Source: Acidobacteriota bacterium (GTDB lineage Bacteria > Acidobacteriota > Terriglobia > Terriglobales > Acidobacteriaceae). From it: a stretch of DNA of 64,000 nucleotides. Position 1 is the first letter of the stretch. Every line of letters begins with the position of its first letter. The stretch is from positions 62,001-126,000 of the forward strand of contig JAJZBZ010000003.1 in the NCBI GenBank assembly GCA_021846275.1, read 5' to 3'. Below are positions 26,937-35,727 of this stretch, in pieces. Made by a program: the position numbers and the translations under genes. Below the pieces are notes generated by a model. That model saw nothing but the letters and a program-made list of their open reading frames with translations. It did no database searches and was not told the DNA's origin.

Positions 26937-29182
26937 TATTTGCGCCTGGGCTTTGCCGACCACTTCGGCTTGCCCTTGCTCTTGCCCTCGAAAGAATCCC
27001 GCCAGCGCTTTTTCTCGCGCGGCTTTCCGTCCGGACCCATGCGCGGCACGCTATTCCGTCCGCCCGGCTGCGGCTTTTCGTCCTCGGTCTTCCACCGGCC
27101 ATCCCTCGGACCCGCTCCTGCCCGGTTGCCTGCGCCTGCCCTGCTACCCGGGCTAAACTCCGCGCCGCGACCAAACGCGCGCCCACCGCTGCGCCCGTCG
27201 CTGCCGGAGCCAAACCCGGACCGACCATCCCTGCCGAAACCGGCCTTACTGAAACCAGACTTGCCCGCTCCAGACTTGCCCGACGTTGACCGTCCAAAGC
27301 CGGGCTTCCCAAACCCAGGCTTCGCAAAACCGGGCCGCGCTGGCCGCGATTCCGGCCCGCGATCTTCCCGGCTCCCAAACCGCCCCGTCGACCTGTTCTC
27401 GCTCCGGTTCTCAGGCCGGTTCTCAGGCCGGTTCTCTGGCCGACCAGCCGGTCGCCCGGCAAACTTCCCCGCCCGCGCCGAGCCGCCTTCGCGCCGAAAA
27501 TCACCCTCGCGCCGAAAATCCCCGCCGCGCTCGAAGCCGCCGCGCGCCGCGTGCTCCGCGCCGCCGCGATCCCGCCACTGCCCACTACCCGCGCGATCCC
27601 CCGCGCGATCTCCCGCGCCCGGCCGCTGCCCAAACCGTTCGCCTGATTTCGGCCCGAACTTCGGCCCAGCGCCAGCCCGTCCGTCACCAGCGCGACCACC
27701 GGGCCTGCCCGCAAAACCGCCCGGCCTCCCAGAAAACCCGCTTCGCTGGCCGCCGCGCCCACGCTCCGCGCCGCGTCCGTGCTGCACGCTGCGCCCGGCC
27801 TCTTTCGGCAGCGCAATCGGCTCGCGCCTCCGCTTCGGCTTCCATTTTCCCTCGGACGCCAGCTTCAGCAGCCGCAGCTCGTCCTCATCCAGCTCCCTCA
27901 GCTTGCCCGGCTCCACATCCAGCTCCAGCGGACCATACCCCACCCGCCGAATCTTCTCCACATGGTGCCCAATCTCCTCAAACATCTTCCGCAGCTCGCG
28001 ATTTCGCCCCTCGATCAGCACCACCTCAAACCACGGATTGTCGCCCTCGCGCACCTTCTGCACCTGCGCCGGAGCCGTCCTCACCCGACCCTCCCCGCTG
28101 CCCGGCCTTCCGCGCTCGATCACCACTCCCTCGCGCAGCGAGGCCAGTTCCGCCTCCGTCGGCTCGCCCGACACCTTCACCAGATACCGCTTTTCCACCC
28201 CATGCGCCGCCCGCGTCAGCCCATTCGCCAGCTCGCCGTCATTGGTCATCACCAGCAGACCCTCACTCAGATAATCCAGCCTGCCCACCGGATACAACCG
28301 CTCCCGAACGCCGCGGAAAAACTCCATCACCGTCGGCCGACCCTCCGGATCGCTCACCGTCGTCACATACCCCTTCGGCTTGTTCAGCACGAAGTACCGC
28401 ATCCGCTCCGCCGCCTGGATCAGCTTCCCGTCGACGCGCACATGGTCCCGACCCATCACCGCCCGCGTCCCCGGCTCCGTCACCACCTGCCCGTTCACCT
28501 GCACGCGACCCTCGGCAATCAGCTCCTCGGCCCGGCGCCGCGAAGCCACTCCGGCCCGCGCCAGCAGCTTCTGCAGCCGCTCGCCCACCGGCTCACTGTC
28601 CACCCACTCCGCAGCAGGCTCAGCAACCAGCTCGGCCATCGGCTCAACCTCCGCGGCAGCCGCGCGCCCAGCCTCCAACTCCGCTTCCGCCGTCGGCTCG
28701 GCCTCCGGCTTCTTCCTCGGCCTGCGGCTCTTCCCCGTCGGCTGCACCACTTCAGCCTCCAGTTCAGCCTCCAGCTTCGCCGCAACAGCCTTCTTCGCCG
28801 TCGCTGGCTTCGCCGTCGCTGGCCTCTCGGCAACTGTTTCCTCGGCTACAGATTTCTTCGCAACCGGCTTTCCCGCAACCGGCTTTTCAGGCCGATCCTT
28901 CTTCACAGCCGCCTTCTTCGCCGTCGGCTTTTCCACCACCGGCTCGTCGGCCACTCTTTGCTGCGCAGCTGGCTTCTGCGCAACTGGCTCGTCCGGCGCT
29001 GCCTTCTTCGTCGCAGGCTTCTTCGTCGCAGGCTTCTTCATCCCCGGCTCCGCGCTCTTTCGCGCCGCGCGCGCCCGCTCCGGCTCGCCCGTCACTTCCT
29101 CCACCACCAGCTTCACCGTCGGAGCGTCCACCCACATCTCGCTCTGCTTCTCAAACAACCCCTGCTGTCTTCGCTTCGCCAT
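26936..29182 (-). CDS. rluB: RluB/RsuA-type pseudouridine synthase with long low-complexity tails
   Basis: Predicted 23S rRNA pseudouridine synthase of the RsuA/RluB/E/F family. The enzyme core is residues about 198-445 of 748: S4 RNA-binding domain (ERLQKLLARAGVASRRRAEELI), then the catalytic domain with LNKPKGYVTTVSD and GRLDYLSEG (catalytic D303). Around it are an N-terminal ~195-residue tail rich in Lys/Ala/Pro/Glu repeats (KPATKKPATKK type) and a C-terminal ~300-residue tail rich in Gly/Arg/Phe/Ser with RENRPENRPENR-like and FGKPGFGKPGFG-like repeats. Typical members have 240-290 residues. It lies 60 nt downstream of scpB, the usual scpB-rluB order. Confidence 0.9.
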   Translation of the reverse strand: MAKRRQQGLFEKQSEMWVDAPTVKLVVEEVTGEPERARAARKSAEPGMKKPATKKPATKKAAPDEPVAQKPAAQQRVADEPVVEKPTAKKAAVKKDRPEKPVAGKPVAKKSVAEETVAERPATAKPATAKKAVAAKLEAELEAEVVQPTGKSRRPRKKPEAEPTAEAELEAGRAAAAEVEPMAELVAEPAAEWVDSEPVGERLQKLLARAGVASRRRAEELIAEGRVQVNGQVVTEPGTRAVMGRDHVRVDGKLIQAAERMRYFVLNKPKGYVTTVSDPEGRPTVMEFFRGVRERLYPVGRLDYLSEGLLVMTNDGELANGLTRAAHGVEKRYLVKVSGEPTEAELASLREGVVIERGRPGSGEGRVRTAPAQVQKVREGDNPWFEVVLIEGRNRELRKMFEEIGHHVEKIRRVGYGPLELDVEPGKLRELDEDELRLLKLASEGKWKPKRRREPIALPKEAGRSVQHGRGAERGRGGQRSGFSGRPGGFAGRPGGRAGDGRAGAGPKFGPKSGERFGQRPGAGDRAGDRAGSGQWRDRGGAEHAARGGFERGGDFRREGDFRREGGSARAGKFAGRPAGRPENRPENRPENRSENRSTGRFGSREDRGPESRPARPGFAKPGFGKPGFGRSTSGKSGAGKSGFSKAGFGRDGRSGFGSGSDGRSGGRAFGRGAEFSPGSRAGAGNRAGAGPRDGRWKTEDEKPQPGGRNSVPRMGPDGKPREKKRWRDSFEGKSKGKPKWSAKPRRK

Positions 29183-29242
29183 CTCTCATCTCCTGACCGT
29201 CTCTCGACCGTCTTCTTTCTTTATTCCTGCGTTCCAGCCTCT

Positions 29243-30136
29243 TCAGCCTTCCACCGGCTCGGCACTCTCTGCCTCCCGGTGCAACGTTTCTTCCGTCTCG
29301 CCGCCATCCACAGCGGCAAAAATCTCCGGTTCCTCCACCATCCCTTCGCTCACGCCGTCGCCGACCGCTTCGCCCAGCTCCTCGGCCGCCATCTTCTCAA
29401 ACTCTTCCATCGATGGCAGCTCGCCCAAATCCTTCAGCCCAAACCGCAGCAGAAACTCCTTCGTCGTCCTGTAGAGCATCGGCCTTCCCACCACCTGCTT
29501 CCGCCCCGCCGTCGCAATCAGCTTCCGGCTGATCAGCGAACCCAGAACCCCCGACGAATCCACCCCGCGAATCTCCGCCACCTCCGGTGCCGTCACCGGC
29601 TGCTTGTACGCCACCACGGCGAGCGTCTCCAGCGCCGGCAAACTCAGCTTCAACGCCGGCTTCAGCCCCTTCACAAACTGCCTCACCGCGTCATGACACT
29701 CCGGCTTGGTCGCAAACCGATACCCACCCGCCACCTCGCGAATCTCAATCCCGCGCTCGGCCGCCTGATACTCCTCCATCAGATCCTCCACCAGCCCGCG
29801 CAGCAACTCCCTCACCGCGCGCTCCTCGCGCCGACGCTGCTGCTCCCGCGCCTTCGCCTCGTCGGCGGTCGCCGCGTCGGGGTCAACATCAGCGCCAGCG
29901 CCAGCGTCCACAGCAAGCTCCGCGCCCGACTCCGCGCCCGACTCAAACTCCAACTCTGCCGTCGCACCCAACGGCTCAGCCGCCGCAGCCTCACCACCCC
30001 CGGCGTCCCGCTGCGCCGCCTCGCGCTCGGCCTTCCACGCCAGCGCCTCAAACGCAAAAACATCCGCCAACTGCCCCAGCGTCACCGGCTCTTCCGCCGC
30101 ATAGATCACCGCTTCCAGCTTTGCCTTCAGGCTCAT
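29243..30136 (-). CDS. scpB: Segregation and condensation protein B (ScpB)
   Basis: Winged-helix subunit of the SMC-ScpAB condensin involved in chromosome organisation. Start at ATG 30134-30136 (LKAKLEAVIYAAEEPVTLGQL), typical for ScpB. The second winged helix, LPALETLAVVAYKQPVTAPEVAEIRGVDSSGVLGSL, and the RPMLYRTTKEFLLRFGL block are diagnostic. Between the first helices an Ala/Glu/Asp-rich insertion of about 65 residues (37-103) interrupts the N-terminal domain, and the C-terminus has an acidic tail; 297 residues compares with about 180-200 in most ScpB. scpA is not adjacent; upstream is unrelated sequence. Confidence 0.92.
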   Translation of the reverse strand: MSLKAKLEAVIYAAEEPVTLGQLADVFAFEALAWKAEREAAQRDAGGGEAAAAEPLGATAELEFESGAESGAELAVDAGAGADVDPDAATADEAKAREQQRRREERAVRELLRGLVEDLMEEYQAAERGIEIREVAGGYRFATKPECHDAVRQFVKGLKPALKLSLPALETLAVVAYKQPVTAPEVAEIRGVDSSGVLGSLISRKLIATAGRKQVVGRPMLYRTTKEFLLRFGLKDLGELPSMEEFEKMAAEELGEAVGDGVSEGMVEEPEIFAAVDGGETEETLHREAESAEPVEG

Positions 30137-30402
30137 TCCACGCTCTCTCCAGTGCCCGCTTTCAACGGCCCGCCCGCGCGCCCAGTCCCGCCGCGCACAC
30201 TCAGCCCATCCCTCCATCCTACCGGAATTCCTACCATATGATTGTCCTGCGCAGCATGGAACTCGGGAAGAATTCCACGCCGATGCCAGGCAGGATGGAA
30301 TGATGGCTGATCAGGGATTCTCTGAATTTTTCGGCAAGGATGCGACGCTGCTCACTGAAAATGAGGCTCTCCGCTGTCCGGCTGAGTGTGCGGAGGATGG
30401 AT
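30137..30402. other. Gene-free region at the right edge of the skew-inverted segment
   Basis: The first ~80 bp are C-rich like the scpB side; from about 30235 the composition turns more AT-rich and then G-rich. The palindromic GAATTC occurs twice (near 30225 and 30274). The minus-strand frame running on from the next gene is open here but lacks a start and a recognisable product. Nothing else supportable was seen. Confidence 0.5.
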
Positions 30403-31287
30403 TCACCGGACGATGCGGCGCGCAGTTGCGTGGGGGTCGAACTCGTCGGCGGGCAGTGAGCGGTCGTACTCGGCGCCGAGCAGGAAGCGCTCGTTGAGCA
30501 TCTCGCCGTTGCGGTAGCGGGTGATGTTGTAGGGCGTCTCAATGCCGTCGACGATGCGGTAGTTGTCGTACTCCTCGGCGTCCTCGTCGTAGTCCTTGTA
30601 GGTGGGGTTGCGCCAGCGGAAGATGCGGCGCAGCGGAAGGTGAGTTTCGGCGTCAAGCTGGAGGGTGACGGAGTCGTTCGAGGCGGAAATGAGCGTGACC
30701 TGGTCGGCAAGGTGACGCTCGGCAAGCTGCTGGCCGTCGTAGGTAAGGATGGTTTGCGAGTCGGGCAGCCAGGTGTGGATGACGGTTTCGATGGAGTGGG
30801 CGCGGCGGCGCAGGTAGTCGTCGAGCTGATCCTGGGGCAGCGGCGTGAGGCCGCGATAGGTGATCTCCCAGCCCTCGTGCGCAGTGATGATCTGCACGTC
30901 GTCGCGGTGTTTGGTGAACTCCCAGCGGTCGCGGTCGGGCGACTGGTGAAAGAACCAGAAGTGCGTGTTCATGCCGTTGGGCGTGCCGTGGTAGAACTGC
31001 GCGATGGTGCCCCACCACTCGTAGTTGGGCATGTCGAGCCAGAGGCCGCCGCCGAGGGCCTGGACCATCTGCTGAAGCAGGCGGCGGGCGTGGGCGGAGT
31101 TGGCTTCGGTGGCGGGGTCGGTGGTCGCTGTGCCAGTGGCTGCGCTGGCTGTGCCGATGGCCGCGCTTGCGGAGTTCGGCGCGGCGTCCTGTGTTCGGAC
31201 GGGCTGTGCGGATGACTGCGCTGAAAGCAGCGCGGCGAGCAGAGCTGTGAAGAGCGGCGGCGCGGGCTTGCGCAGGGATCGCTGCAT
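30403..31287 (-). CDS. Exported lipoprotein-sorting-like protein (hypothetical)
   Basis: The 294-residue product has a signal peptide (PPLFTALLAALLSAQSSAQ), an Ala/Thr-rich linker (about 35-60), and a beta-rich domain with HARRLLQQMVQALGG, YEWWGTIAQFYHG, WFFHQSPDRDRWEF, LTYDGQQLAE, VTLQLDAETHLPLRRIFRW and DNYRIVDGIETPYNITRYRNGEM. The pattern resembles LolA/outer-membrane-lipoprotein-sorting folds seen in acidobacterial proteins. Its ATG overlaps the stop codon of the preceding SDR gene (TGATG), so translation is probably coupled. Confidence 0.65.
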   Translation of the reverse strand: MQRSLRKPAPPLFTALLAALLSAQSSAQPVRTQDAAPNSASAAIGTASAATGTATTDPATEANSAHARRLLQQMVQALGGGLWLDMPNYEWWGTIAQFYHGTPNGMNTHFWFFHQSPDRDRWEFTKHRDDVQIITAHEGWEITYRGLTPLPQDQLDDYLRRRAHSIETVIHTWLPDSQTILTYDGQQLAERHLADQVTLISASNDSVTLQLDAETHLPLRRIFRWRNPTYKDYDEDAEEYDNYRIVDGIETPYNITRYRNGEMLNERFLLGAEYDRSLPADEFDPHATARRIVR

Positions 31288-32135
31288 CAGCCGACCAGGA
31301 CGGCTCCGCCGTTGACGTTGAGGATTTCGCCGGAGATGAATGCAGCGTGCGGCGTGCAGAGAAAGACGATGGGCGCGGCGATCTCTTCCACTGACCCGGC
31401 GCGGCCGACGGGAATGGCCGAGGCGATCCGCGGGCCGCGCACGGGGTCTGTGAGCGCGGCGGCGGACATCTCGGTCGCGACCCAGCCGGGCGCGACGCAG
31501 TTGACGCGGAAGCCGCGCGGAGCGAGTTCCGACGAGAGGCTTTTGGTGAGGCTGATGAGCGCGCCCTTGGTGGTGGCGTAGTCGGCGTGAAAGGCTTCGC
31601 CGCGCTGGCCGGCGGTGGAGCTGATGAGGACGATGTGGCCGCGGAGTGGGGCGATGTTGGACGATGCCGGGTCCGGCGTCGTGTTTTGCGCGGCTGGCAG
31701 GGCTGCGGCCTGGGCGTTCGTTTGCGCGTCCATTTGCGCGACGGCGGCGCGGACGAGGCCGAAGACGGAGTGGAGATTGATGGCGAGGGTGGACTGCCAC
31801 TGCGCATCGGACATTACGCCGATGGGCGCGTCATGGGGGGGCCAGACGCCGTGGTTGACGATGAGTGAGTCGAGGCGGCCGAAGGCGTGGACGGCGGACT
31901 GAACCAGAGCTTCGCCATCGGCTGCCGAAGCTAGCTCCTGGCGGATGGCGACGCAGTGATCGGGACCGCCGCATTCGGCGGCGAGCGCGGCGGCTTGTTC
32001 GGCGGCGGCGCGGAAGCTGAAGGCGACGCGCGCACCGGACAGACGCAGCAGGCGCACGGTGGCTGCGCCGATGCCGCGCGAGCCGCCGGTGACGAGGGCG
32101 ACGCGGCCGGTGAGGTCGAGTGAGAAACCGCTCAT
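31287..32135 (-). CDS. Short-chain dehydrogenase/reductase (FabG-like)
   Basis: NAD(P)-dependent oxidoreductase of the classical SDR family. The 282-residue product has the cofactor motif TGGSRGIG (16-23), NHG in place of NNAG (94-96), catalytic Ser in LISSTAG (172-173), Y186 and K190 (YATTK), and PGWVATEM. A ~25-residue Ala/Gln/Asn-rich insertion (137-163) precedes the catalytic strand. The end NVNGGAVLVG is typical. Substrate unknown. Coupled to the following lipoprotein-sorting-like gene. Confidence 0.88.
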   Translation of the reverse strand: MSGFSLDLTGRVALVTGGSRGIGAATVRLLRLSGARVAFSFRAAAEQAAALAAECGGPDHCVAIRQELASAADGEALVQSAVHAFGRLDSLIVNHGVWPPHDAPIGVMSDAQWQSTLAINLHSVFGLVRAAVAQMDAQTNAQAAALPAAQNTTPDPASSNIAPLRGHIVLISSTAGQRGEAFHADYATTKGALISLTKSLSSELAPRGFRVNCVAPGWVATEMSAAALTDPVRGPRIASAIPVGRAGSVEEIAAPIVFLCTPHAAFISGEILNVNGGAVLVG

Positions 32136-32370
32136 GGGGCAACGCTATCGCACGGCGCGGAGGGACTGCAAATGGTGGATTGGATAAGACGTTTGGATAT
32201 CTGGAATGTTTCCTGTCATGAAAACTTCATTGATGGCGGCGTGGATTCAGCCGATGAGAAAAGTCTAAGATGCAGTCACGTCCGGATCATTGCTGGCAAT
32301 TTGTTCCCTTCCGGCCCCACCAATCTGGTGCGCGGCCTGCCGCGCACCCATCCAGACAGGAGTACGTGCA

Positions 32371-33837
32371 ATGCAATCCCCCAAGACAAAAATGATGACG
32401 AAAACCCTGATGGTCGCATGCGCGGCGGCGATGACGCTGCTGGCTGGATGCGGCTCGAATTCCACGATGACAAGCATGACCGGAGGCTCTGGAACAGCGG
32501 CGCCGATGGTGGTGACGGTGAGCGATGCGCCACTTGGCAATATCCTTTCAGCGCGCGTAACGCTTGCGTCGGTTTCACTGAGCACGGGCGCGAGTGGATC
32601 GACGCCGGTATCGGCGCTGAGCAGTCCGGTGACGGTGGAGTTGTCCGGGCTGGGCGCGATGCAGGAGCCGATCGAGGTATCGACGATTCCAAGTGGGACG
32701 TACACGTCGGTGACGCTGACGGTGAGCGCGGCGACTGTGGTTTATACGAATGCGAGCGGGCAGGTGACGACGGCGACAGCGACGCTGAGCAATCCGACGA
32801 TCACGGTGCCGCTGTCTCCGAGCCTGGTGGTGAACTCGAATGCGGAGATTCAGCTTCAGCTCGCGTTCAATCTGGCGCAGTCGTTCAGCATCACGGGCAC
32901 GACGGTGACGTTTACGCCCGCGATCAACACAAGTGGTGCGCAGGTGGGACAGGAAAATCCCGGCGACCGACAGGTGGAGGTGACGGGCAACGTGGTCTCG
33001 ACCAGCTCCAGCTCGATTGTGGTGCAATCGGGCGACTCGGGAAAGCAGTTCACGTTCACAGTGAACAGCACGACGCAGTTGCCCTCTGGAGTGATGCTGA
33101 GCGCGATTCCGACGGGAGCGATTGTGCAGGTGATGGGCCAGACGCAAACGGATGGAACGATTCTGGCGACATCGATCACGGTGGAGTCCACGCAGTCTTC
33201 GGCGGGATCGGATCAGAACGGAGCGAAGGGAATTGTGCTGAGCGTGAACAGCAGCGGTGGAACGATCACGAGCTTCACGATGCTGCCGCGTGAGGACTTC
33301 GGCACCGGGATGGGCAACGTGACCGGGTCGCTGACGGTGAATCTGTCTTCGGCGACGATGTACGCGCTGCCGGAAGATGCCGTGAATGCGGGTCTGAGCA
33401 GCAGTTCGTTCGGCGCGGCGGATTTGTTTCCGGGCGAGGCGGTGATGGTGAGCGGCGGCCTGTCCGGGACGACGAACGCGCCGGTGATTGCGGCAACGCA
33501 GATCATGCTGGCGGCCGAAAGCATTCCCGGAACGCTGGTGGCGACGCCGACCGGCACCGCGCCGAATTACAGCTTCTCGATGAGCATCAGCGTGCCGTCT
33601 TTCCTGACGACCTATGGGAAGATGGTGACGCTGAATGCGACGACCAGTTCGGCGACCGAGTACGGCAACGGGCTGACGGAGAGCGGGTTTGCGGCTCTGG
33701 CGGCCAGCACCAGCATCGAGGTGCATGGCTATCTGTTGCAGACCAGCCCTGGAACCTTCCAGCTTTACGCGACAAAGATCGCGCAGGTGGAAGCGCCGGA
33801 GACGCCGGAAGGCGGCAACAGCGGCGGCGACAACTGA
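32371..33837 (+). CDS. DUF5666/DUF4382-type lipoprotein (hypothetical)
   Basis: The 488-residue product starts at ATG 32371 with AGGAG 8 nt upstream. It has a lipoprotein signal (LLAGC, Cys27). The first ~200 residues look like a DUF4382-type domain (VVTVSDAPLGNILSARVTLAS, IPSGTYTSVTLTVSAATVVY). Two or three OB-like repeats follow, of the DUF5666 type (VEVTGNVVSTSSSSIVVQSGD, LPSGVMLSAIPTGAIVQVMG, ILATSITVE). It is very rich in Ser/Thr and almost free of Cys. Cell-envelope location is inferred; function unknown. Confidence 0.72.
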   Translation: MQSPKTKMMTKTLMVACAAAMTLLAGCGSNSTMTSMTGGSGTAAPMVVTVSDAPLGNILSARVTLASVSLSTGASGSTPVSALSSPVTVELSGLGAMQEPIEVSTIPSGTYTSVTLTVSAATVVYTNASGQVTTATATLSNPTITVPLSPSLVVNSNAEIQLQLAFNLAQSFSITGTTVTFTPAINTSGAQVGQENPGDRQVEVTGNVVSTSSSSIVVQSGDSGKQFTFTVNSTTQLPSGVMLSAIPTGAIVQVMGQTQTDGTILATSITVESTQSSAGSDQNGAKGIVLSVNSSGGTITSFTMLPREDFGTGMGNVTGSLTVNLSSATMYALPEDAVNAGLSSSSFGAADLFPGEAVMVSGGLSGTTNAPVIAATQIMLAAESIPGTLVATPTGTAPNYSFSMSISVPSFLTTYGKMVTLNATTSSATEYGNGLTESGFAALAASTSIEVHGYLLQTSPGTFQLYATKIAQVEAPETPEGGNSGGDN

Positions 33838-33863
33838 CAGGCAACCCGATCCTGAAAAGCGAT

Positions 33864-33902
33864 CAAAAAACCGGAATGCGCCGACGCATTCCGGTTTTTT
33901 TG
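33864..33902 (+). terminator. Rho-independent terminator of the DUF5666-type gene
   Basis: AAACCGGAATGCG-ccga-CGCATTCCGGTTT, a near-perfect stem with a 4-nt loop followed by a run of T. Flanking A and T runs would also permit termination from the other strand. Confidence 0.92.
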
Positions 33903-34034
33903 TGGTCCGATAAGCGCGTTTGCGATTGGCGTGCGGGTTGGATGAGAGTTCACGAATGACAGGCTGTGGTCGATAACAAAATTGAGTGAGTTGCTGTCAT
34001 AATTAGGCTAGGGAAAGGGGTCAGAAAAGAATCC

Positions 34035-35207
34035 ATGCCCACGACACAGAACAAGGACTACTACGGCATCCTTGGGGTGAAGAAAGGCGCGTCGTCGGAG
34101 GAGATTCGCAAGGCCTTCCGGAAGCTGGCGCGCAGGTATCACCCGGACGTGAACCCGAATGACAAGCGCGCGGAGGAGAAGTTCAAGGAAATTTCAGAAG
34201 CGCATGACATTCTGAGCGACGAAAAAAAGCGGAAGATCTACGACCAGCTTGGTTTTTACAGCGACCAGATTGATCCGGCGGCGGCGGAAGCGTATGCGCA
34301 CCAGGGCGCGGGACGCCGGACGCCGGTGGATTTTGGCGGGTTCGATTTTTCGGGATTTCAGCCGGGTGCGAGCCAGAACGCAAGCTCTTCGTGGGGAAGT
34401 TTTCGCGATATTTTCAGCGGCATCTTCAGCGGCAACGCGCCGGGGCAGGCGCAGCGCGGGCCGGTGGCGGGCAGCGATCTGGAGTATCAGGCACCGGTGG
34501 ATTTCTGGACGGCGATTCGCGGCGGGAATGCGCGGCTCGCGGTGCAGCGGCAGGAGATCTGTCCGACGTGCCACGGACGGGCGTCGTCGGGCGCGCCGAT
34601 GCAGTGTCCGGAGTGCAACGGGAGCGGACAGGTGACGCAGATGGGCGGGCGTATGAAGTTCAACATCGCGTGCCCGCGCTGCGGAGGTTCGGGACGGATT
34701 TCGAGCGCGTGCAACACCTGCCAGGGCGAGGGCGTGGTCTCGCGCGCCGAGCAGGTGGAGTTTCGCATCAAGGCGGGAACCCGAGACGGTCAGCGTATAC
34801 GGTTGCAGGGCAAGGGCAACGCGGGCGTGAATGGCGGGGCAGCCGGTGATCTGTACGTGATTATCCGCGCGGGCAGCCATCCGCTGTTTCGGCGCGTGGG
34901 CGATGACATCCAACTGAACGTGCCGATCACGATTGCCGAGGCGACGCTGGGCGCGAAGGTGGACGTGCCGACGATCGATGGGCGCGCACAGTTGCGGATT
35001 CCGCCGGGCACGCAGAGCGGACAGAAGCTGAGGATGCGGGAGCGCGGCGTGGAGAGCGCGCAGGCGGCCGGGCAGCGCGGCGACCAGATTGTGACGGTCG
35101 AGATCGTGGTGCCGCAGTTGAGCGACGAGCGCAGCCGGGAGATCATGCGTGAGTTTGCGAAGCTGAACAATCAGGACCCGCGCGTGAGCCTGTTTGACAA
35201 GCTGTGA
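34035..35207 (+). CDS. dnaJ: DnaJ-type chaperone (class A J-protein)
   Basis: Hsp40 co-chaperone that stimulates the DnaK ATPase. The 390 residues hold a J-domain (8-75, with HPD in [10 protein letters not shown]), a Gly/Phe-rich linker (about 95-140), four CxxCxGxG-like zinc motifs ([32 protein letters not shown]), and C-terminal beta domains ending in LFDKL. The N-terminal linker is longer than in E. coli DnaJ. A MerR-family regulator of HspR type follows 87 nt later, as in dnaK-grpE-dnaJ-hspR loci, but dnaK and grpE are not next to it. TTGAGTGAG near 33986 resembles half of an HspR (HAIR) site; this is weak. Confidence 0.9.
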   Translation: MPTTQNKDYYGILGVKKGASSEEIRKAFRKLARRYHPDVNPNDKRAEEKFKEISEAHDILSDEKKRKIYDQLGFYSDQIDPAAAEAYAHQGAGRRTPVDFGGFDFSGFQPGASQNASSSWGSFRDIFSGIFSGNAPGQAQRGPVAGSDLEYQAPVDFWTAIRGGNARLAVQRQEICPTCHGRASSGAPMQCPECNGSGQVTQMGGRMKFNIACPRCGGSGRISSACNTCQGEGVVSRAEQVEFRIKAGTRDGQRIRLQGKGNAGVNGGAAGDLYVIIRAGSHPLFRRVGDDIQLNVPITIAEATLGAKVDVPTIDGRAQLRIPPGTQSGQKLRMRERGVESAQAAGQRGDQIVTVEIVVPQLSDERSREIMREFAKLNNQDPRVSLFDKL

Positions 35208-35294
35208 ACGCGGTGCGGCGCGAGGCTGAGTTTTTGATTGCGCCCGAGGCGCTGGTCGGGGGAGAATCGAGAGCGGAGAAGCACGGGAACGACG

Positions 35295-35720
35295 ATGGCG
35301 GCGAAGCGAAAATCCAAAGGCGCGTACATGATCTCGGCGGTGGCCGAGATGTATGAGATTCATCCGCAGACGCTGCGGCTCTATGAGCGCGAGGGATTGC
35401 TGAAGCCGAGCCGCACGGATGGGAATACGCGGCTGTATACCGAGGAAGATATTGAGCGGCTGGAGTTCATCCTGAATCTGGCGCGTGACCTGGGCGTGAA
35501 CATCGCCGGGATTGCCATCATCCTGCAGATGCGCGAGCGCATGGAGGAGATGAACCGGCAGATGCAGAGCTTTGTGGAGTATGTGCGCACGGAGATGCTG
35601 ACGCATATGCAGCAGGCTGCGCAGGGCGCGACGGCGGCTATGGTGCCGGCGCGCAGGCCGATGATGGTGCCGCGCGGAGACGCTGCACCGGAGAAGCCGC
35701 GGCGCGCGCCACGGAAGTGA
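35295..35720 (+). CDS. MerR-family regulator, HspR-like
   Basis: The 141-residue protein has one MerR winged helix: YMISAVAEMYEIHPQTLRLYEREGLLKPSRTDGNTRLYTEEDIERL, the pattern of heat-shock repressor HspR, followed by a dimerisation helix (LARDLGVNIAGIAIILQMRERM). The C-terminal 35 residues are basic and Pro-rich. Directly downstream of dnaJ, it is likely to repress the chaperone operon. The start at 35295 is preferred to upstream TTG codons because it gives the standard N-terminus; its RBS is weak. Confidence 0.82.
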   Translation: MAAKRKSKGAYMISAVAEMYEIHPQTLRLYEREGLLKPSRTDGNTRLYTEEDIERLEFILNLARDLGVNIAGIAIILQMRERMEEMNRQMQSFVEYVRTEMLTHMQQAAQGATAAMVPARRPMMVPRGDAAPEKPRRAPRK

Positions 35721-35727
35721 AGACCTC

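Noticed and set aside
30240-30725. 164-residue minus-strand frame overlapping the lipoprotein-sorting-like gene
   Set aside because: It is Ser/Thr/Arg/Pro-rich as expected for an out-of-frame reading of a GC-rich gene; the overlapping 30403-31287 frame has a signal peptide, domain pattern and coupled start.
33980-34000. HspR-binding HAIR element upstream of dnaJ
   Set aside because: Only one half-site-like TTGAGTGAG is present; the ACTCAAG half at the expected spacing is missing, so it is not listed as a feature.
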